Origin: Luteimonas rhizosphaericola
GTDB lineage: Bacteria; Pseudomonadota; Gammaproteobacteria; Xanthomonadales; Xanthomonadaceae
DNA length: 64,000 nucleotides
Direction: 5' to 3'
Assembly (NCBI RefSeq): GCF_029888045.1
Contig: NZ_JARXRN010000025.1
Span: 526,368-590,367 of the forward strand
Shown: positions 60,073 to 64,000 of the stretch, piece by piece
Layout of the letters: each line of letters opens with the position of its first letter
Position numbering within the stretch: the stretch's first letter is position 1
Translations under genes and position numbers: made by a program
Notes under the pieces: model-generated
What the model was told of the DNA's origin: nothing
The model's database searches: none
What the model saw: the letters and a program-made list of their open reading frames with translations, nothing else

Positions 60073-62754
60073 ATGACGCACCGCTTCGACCGCATGCGCC
60101 GCCTGCTGCCCGCCCTGCTCCTGCTGTTCGCCGCCGCGTCGCTGCCGGCGCAGGATCGCGCACCCGCCGCCCCGCCCGAGGCCCGGGCGCTGGCCGAGGC
60201 GCTGGTCGCGCGGATGACGACCGACGAGAAGCTCGGCCAGCTGCTCAACACCGCGCCCGCCATCGAGCGCCTGGGCGTGCCGCGCTACAACTGGTGGACC
60301 GAGTCGCTGCACGGCGCGATGGGCACCCTGCCCACCACCAACTTCCCCGAGCCGATCGGCCTGGCCGCCACCTTCGACGAGGCGCTGGTGCGGCGCGTGG
60401 CCGGCGTGATCGGCACCGAGGTGCGCGGCCTGCATGCGCTGGCGCGCGAGACCGGGCGCACCGGCCGCATCGGCACCGGCCTCAACACCTGGTCGCCGAA
60501 CATCAACATCTTCCGCGACCCGCGCTGGGGCCGCGGCCAGGAGACCTACGGCGAGGACCCCTTCCTCGCCGCGCGCATGGGCGTGGCCTACGTGCGCGGC
60601 GTGCAGGGCGGGCGCCCGGGCGAGTACGACGTGATCGCCACGCCCAAGCACTACGCGGTGCACAGCGGTCCGGAATCGACCCGCCACCACGCCAACGTGT
60701 TCGTCTCCCGCCGCGACGCGGAGGACACCTACCTGCCCGCGTTCCGCGCCGCGATCGTGGAGGGCGGGGCCGGTTCGATCATGTGCGCCTACAACCGCGT
60801 CGACGGCGTGCCCGCCTGTGCCAGCGAATGGCTGCTGGGCGACGTGCTGCGCGGCGACTGGGGCTTCGATGGCTACGTGGTGTCCGACTGCGACGCGGTC
60901 GGCGACATCCACAGGAACCACCACTTCGCGCCCGATGCCGCCGCCGCGGTGGCCGCCGCGCTGCGCGCGGGCGTGGACAGCGAGTGCAACGGCGCCACGC
61001 TCACCGACACCGACGGGCTCACCGGGCCCTACCGCGAGGCGCTCGCGCGCGGGCTGATCACGCTGGCCGACATCGACCGCGCGCTGGTGCGCCTGTTCTC
61101 GGCGCGCTACCGCAACGGCGACCTGCCCGGCCTGCGCGCGCTGTCGACCGACACCGTCGCGCCGGACGTGGTCGGTGCCCCCGCGCATGGCGAGGTGGCG
61201 CTCGAGGCCGCGGAGAAGAGCCTGGTGCTGCTCAAGAACGACGGCGTGCTGCCGCTGCGAGCCGATGCCCGGATCGGGGTGATCGGACCGCTGGCCGATG
61301 CCACCCGGGTGCTGCGCGGCAACTATTCCTCGCCGCAGTCGGCGCCGCCGGTGTCCGTGCTGGACGGCCTGCGCCGCGCGCTGCCGCAGGCGCAGGTGCG
61401 CCATGCCGCGTTCGGCGAGACCTACACCGACGGCGATCCCGTCCCCACCAGCGCGCTGCGCACGCCCGACGGCGAGCCGGGCCTGCTCGCGAACTACTAC
61501 AACGCGGCCGCGGCGCCGCCGGCGCGCTTCGCGCCGGGCGAACTCGATGCCTGGGTCGCCCGCACCGGCTTCGACGACGCGCCGGTGGTCACGCGGATCG
61601 AACCGGACGTCAATTCGCGCAGCCTCGACCTGGCGCAGGTGCGCGACGTCCACCGGGTGGAGTGGACCGGCTACCTGGTGCCGCCCGAGACCGGCACCTA
61701 CCGGCTGGGCATCGGCGGCTTCAACGGCGAACTGGAATTCGACGGCCAGCCCTTCGTCGACCTCGCCGGCGCCTCGTGGAACAGCCTGCCGACGATGAAG
61801 ACCGTGCAGCTGGAAGCCGGCCGCCGCTATCCGGTCACCGTGCGCACGCAGGCGCGCATCCTCACCGGCATCGGCCTGCTGTGGAAGCGGGTGTCCGACG
61901 CGCCGCTGGAGGACATGCGCGCGGTGGCCGCCGGGAGCGACGTGCTGGTGGCGGTGGTGGGGCTGACCTCCGACCTCGAGGCCGAGGAGGCGCCGATCGA
62001 GGTGCCCGGCTTCAAGGGCGGCGACAAGACCTCGCTCGACCTGCTCGCCGACCAGCAGGCGCTGCTGAAGGCCGCGAAGACCACCGGCAAGCCGCTGGTG
62101 GTGGTGCTGATGAACGGCAGCCAGGTCAACCTGTCGTGGGCGAAGCGACACGCGGACGCGATCGTCGAAGCCTGGTACCCGGGCCAGTCCGGCGGCCTGG
62201 CGGTGGCGCGCGTGCTCGGCGGCGAGGTGAACCCGGCCGGCCGCCTGCCGCTGACCTTCTACGCATCGGTGGACGAGCTGCCGCCGTTCGGCGACTACGA
62301 CATGCGCGGGCGCACCTACCGCTATTTCGAAGGCGCGCCGGTGTATCCGTTCGGCCACGGGCTGAGCTACACGCGCTTCGAATACACCGCGCCGCAACTG
62401 GCGCCGGCGGCCGCCGGCGCGCACGAAGGCCTGCGCGTGACCACGCAGGTGCGCAACGCCGGCAAGCGGGCCGGCGACGAAGTGGCGCAGCTGTACCTCG
62501 TGTTCCCGGCGCGCGACGGCCTGCCCCGGCTGGCGCTGCGCGGCTTCCAGCGCGTGCACCTGGCGCCCGGGGAAACGCGCACGCTCACGTTCGACCTCGA
62601 TCCGCGCGACCTCAGCGCGGTCGACGCCGACGGCACCCGCCTGGTGATGCCCGGCCGCTACCGGATCTCGGTCGGCTCCGGCCAGCCGGGCACCGGCGTG
62701 CCCGCGCGCGAGGCCGCCTTCGCCATCGAACAGTCCCGCGCCGTGCCGCGCTGA
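60073..62754 (+). CDS. Glycoside hydrolase family 3 with inserted PA14-like domain (beta-glucosidase/xylosidase)
   Basis: 893 residues. Signal peptide (RRLLPALLLLFAAASLPAQ). N-terminal TIM barrel with NWWTESLHG, GLNTWSPNINIFRDPRWGRG, and the nucleophile Asp in GYVVSDCDAVGD. PA14-like insert about 470-620 (LLANYYNAAAAPP, VEWTGYLVPPETGTYRLGIG), then the alpha/beta sandwich and fibronectin-like end (FGHGLSYTRFEY). The NWWTE/SDCDAV pattern is that of beta-xylosidase/arabinofuranosidase-type GH3. Secreted. The ATG at 60073 gives the signal peptide; the frame is open far upstream. Confidence 0.92.
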   Translation: MTHRFDRMRRLLPALLLLFAAASLPAQDRAPAAPPEARALAEALVARMTTDEKLGQLLNTAPAIERLGVPRYNWWTESLHGAMGTLPTTNFPEPIGLAATFDEALVRRVAGVIGTEVRGLHALARETGRTGRIGTGLNTWSPNINIFRDPRWGRGQETYGEDPFLAARMGVAYVRGVQGGRPGEYDVIATPKHYAVHSGPESTRHHANVFVSRRDAEDTYLPAFRAAIVEGGAGSIMCAYNRVDGVPACASEWLLGDVLRGDWGFDGYVVSDCDAVGDIHRNHHFAPDAAAAVAAALRAGVDSECNGATLTDTDGLTGPYREALARGLITLADIDRALVRLFSARYRNGDLPGLRALSTDTVAPDVVGAPAHGEVALEAAEKSLVLLKNDGVLPLRADARIGVIGPLADATRVLRGNYSSPQSAPPVSVLDGLRRALPQAQVRHAAFGETYTDGDPVPTSALRTPDGEPGLLANYYNAAAAPPARFAPGELDAWVARTGFDDAPVVTRIEPDVNSRSLDLAQVRDVHRVEWTGYLVPPETGTYRLGIGGFNGELEFDGQPFVDLAGASWNSLPTMKTVQLEAGRRYPVTVRTQARILTGIGLLWKRVSDAPLEDMRAVAAGSDVLVAVVGLTSDLEAEEAPIEVPGFKGGDKTSLDLLADQQALLKAAKTTGKPLVVVLMNGSQVNLSWAKRHADAIVEAWYPGQSGGLAVARVLGGEVNPAGRLPLTFYASVDELPPFGDYDMRGRTYRYFEGAPVYPFGHGLSYTRFEYTAPQLAPAAAGAHEGLRVTTQVRNAGKRAGDEVAQLYLVFPARDGLPRLALRGFQRVHLAPGETRTLTFDLDPRDLSAVDADGTRLVMPGRYRISVGSGQPGTGVPAREAAFAIEQSRAVPR

Positions 62755-62829
62755 CGCGGCCGTCGCACACGTTCCCGGCCGCGCACACGCGCGCGGCCGA
62801 TTCCCGTCCCGTCAACACGGAGCCTCGAC

Positions 62830-63780
62830 ATGATCCCGACACGTTCCCATCCGCGCACCCCGGCCGGCGGCCGTTGGCGCTACGCGTTCGCCGCGCTGCT
62901 GCTGTGCTCGTCCGCCGCCTTCGCGCAGGACGATGCGATGGTGCCGATCGAGATCCCGGCCCAGCCCGACGCGATCGCGCTCGGGACCGGTCCGCTGCCC
63001 GGTGCGACCGTCGACGAGTCCTGGCACCGCCAGTACGAGCGCGTGTTCGCGCGCAATGTCACCGAGGCCACGCTCACCCCGTTCCTGCCCGCGGCCGGCA
63101 AGGCCACCGGCGCGGCGGTGATCGTGGCGCCGGGCGGCGGCTTCCGTTCCCTGTCGATGGAAAACGAGGGCTGGGACGTGGCGCGCGCGCTGGCCGAGCA
63201 GGGCGTGGCCGCGTTCGTGCTCAAGTACCGGCTCAACCAGACCCCGGCGGACCTCGACGGCTTCGCGCAGTCGATCCGCCAGATGCTCTCCGGCCCGCGC
63301 CCGCCGCGCGATCCGGGCTCGCGCGAGTCCGCCACCATGCTCGCGCCGCAGCTGGCCGATTCGCGCGCCGCGTTCGCCCTGGTGCGCAGCCGCGCGCAGG
63401 AGTGGAACGTGGATCCCGACCGCATCGGCATGATCGGCTTCTCGGCCGGCGCCATGCTGACGATGGTCACTGCGCTGTCGGGCGAGGACGCGAAGCCGGC
63501 CTTCATCGGCAACGTCTACGGTCCGATCTCGGCGCTCGAGGTACCGGCCGACGCGCCGCCGCTGTTCGTCGCCCTGGCCGCGGACGACGGCCTGTTCTCC
63601 GGCGCCGGCTTCGGCCTGATCGAGAGCTGGCAGAAGGCCGGGCGCCCCGTGGAGTTCCACTACTACGAGCGCGGCGGCCACGGCTTCGGCATGTACCCGA
63701 AGGACACCACCAGCACCGGCTGGTTCGACGCCTGGGTGCGCTGGCTGAAGATGCACGGCTACCTGGCACCGGCGAAGTAG
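62830..63780 (+). CDS. Secreted alpha/beta hydrolase (xylan esterase-like)
   Basis: 316 residues. Signal peptide (RYAFAALLLCSSAAFA). AVIVAPGGGFRSLSMENEGW is the oxyanion HGGG-like block (PGGGF), IGMIGFSAGAMLTMVTAL holds the nucleophile Ser, and ERGGHGFGM the late His. Similar proteins are acetyl-xylan/carbohydrate esterases. It lies 75 bases after the GH3 gene with a GCGGCCG...CGGCCGC inverted repeat between, so the two probably act together on a decorated plant polysaccharide (inference). Confidence 0.87.
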   Translation: MIPTRSHPRTPAGGRWRYAFAALLLCSSAAFAQDDAMVPIEIPAQPDAIALGTGPLPGATVDESWHRQYERVFARNVTEATLTPFLPAAGKATGAAVIVAPGGGFRSLSMENEGWDVARALAEQGVAAFVLKYRLNQTPADLDGFAQSIRQMLSGPRPPRDPGSRESATMLAPQLADSRAAFALVRSRAQEWNVDPDRIGMIGFSAGAMLTMVTALSGEDAKPAFIGNVYGPISALEVPADAPPLFVALAADDGLFSGAGFGLIESWQKAGRPVEFHYYERGGHGFGMYPKDTTSTGWFDAWVRWLKMHGYLAPAK

Positions 63781-63795
63781 GACGCGCTCGCGGCC

Positions 63796-63823
63796 TGCGC
63801 GCACCGGGCATCCGGTGTGCGCG
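63796..63823 (+). terminator. Possible stem-loop after the esterase gene
   Basis: GCGCGCACCGG and CCGGTGTGCGCG pair around GCAT with one bulged T. No T tract follows. Confidence 0.4.
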
Positions 63824-63904
63824 GGTGGCCGCGGCCGCGGGAGGCGTGCGCGGCGTGTCGCGTGCGGGCGCTCCACCATGCCCGCCGACGTGCGAACGCC
63901 GGCG

Positions 63905-64000
63905 TCAGCCGTCGGCGTCCGGCGCGGCGGAGGGCAGGGCCGCGCCCTCCTGGCCGATCCACAGCCGGTTGCCGTCGGGATCGGCGATGCGGAATTCGGT
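63905..64000 (-). CDS. VOC (glyoxalase-like) family protein, C-terminal end only
   Basis: 31 codons and a TGA are inside the window; the rest lies beyond the right edge. TEFRIADPDGNRLWIGQEG is the closing strand of a VOC/glyoxalase-bleomycin resistance domain (F-x-I-x-D-P-D-G-N). Too little remains to name the substrate. Confidence 0.75.
   Translation of the reverse strand, partial: TEFRIADPDGNRLWIGQEGAALPSAAPDADG

Overview
The window is very GC-rich and dense with genes. Gene content and order point to a gammaproteobacterium of the Xanthomonadaceae/Lysobacteraceae (Luteimonas/Lysobacter-like). Indicators are the block kdsD-kdsC-lptCAB-rpoN-hpf-ptsN followed by hprK-rapZ-EIIA(Man)-ptsH-ptsI, the divergent purNM and DUF2066-perM-hda groups, a xanB/manC-type bifunctional enzyme, and amgK-murU. 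The assignment rests on gene content only; no rRNA or tRNA was seen. Many starts are GTG, and four-base or one-base stop/start overlaps are common.

Layout. 1-3.3 kb: a SlyD-like isomerase (cut by the left edge), yqgE, ruvX, pyrB and a secreted esterase-like lipoprotein. 3.4-15.1 kb, minus strand: LPS precursor and transport genes (kdsD, kdsC, lptC, lptA, lptB), sigma-54, the hibernation factor, and a regulatory phosphotransferase set (ptsN, hprK, rapZ, EIIA-Man, ptsH, ptsI) without any sugar permease, then mgtE. 15.2-17.1 kb, plus strand: ibaG, murA and a small EF-hand-like membrane protein. 17.1-20.5 kb, minus: two tandem DUF3108 proteins, purN and purM. 20.6-23.6 kb, plus: DUF2066, an AI-2E/PerM family protein and hda.

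23.7-25.7 kb holds a heparinase II/III-like lyase of visibly lower GC, probably acquired. 26.0-27.8 kb holds a Rieske-cytochrome P450 fusion. 27.9-31.2 kb holds murU/amgK (cell-wall recycling) and, divergently, manC (GDP-mannose supply). 31.5-32.9 kb is an FAD/NAD(P)-binding protein whose end overlaps cysA. 32.8-42.6 kb is a complete sulfate assimilation regulon: cysG-cysK-DUF2292-porin-sbp-cysT-cysW-cysA on the minus strand, divergent from the LysR regulator cysB, with a perfect palindrome in the shared control region and a strong hairpin between sbp and cysT.

42.7-59.5 kb is accessory: small proteins, a gamma-glutamylcyclotransferase-like protein, a flavin split-barrel protein with a histone H1-like tail, a serine hydrolase, a Gfo/Idh/MocA oxidoreductase, an intact diguanylate cyclase beside a GAF-GGDEF gene broken by one in-frame TAG, ThuA, a polysaccharide deacetylase, an MFS transporter, RcnB, a DUF2242 lipoprotein, and dispersed REP-like palindromes. 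It ends with a four-gene cassette (acyl-CoA dehydrogenase-like, PIG-L deacetylase, methyltransferase, glycosyltransferase) in which every junction is a GTGA overlap. 60.0-63.8 kb, plus: a GH3 glycosidase with an inserted PA14-like region and a secreted esterase. The right edge cuts a VOC-family gene.

The best candidates for undescribed biology are the four-gene GTGA-coupled cassette (56.5-59.5 kb) and the Rieske-P450 fusion. No CRISPR array, insertion sequence, prophage or defence island was recognised.
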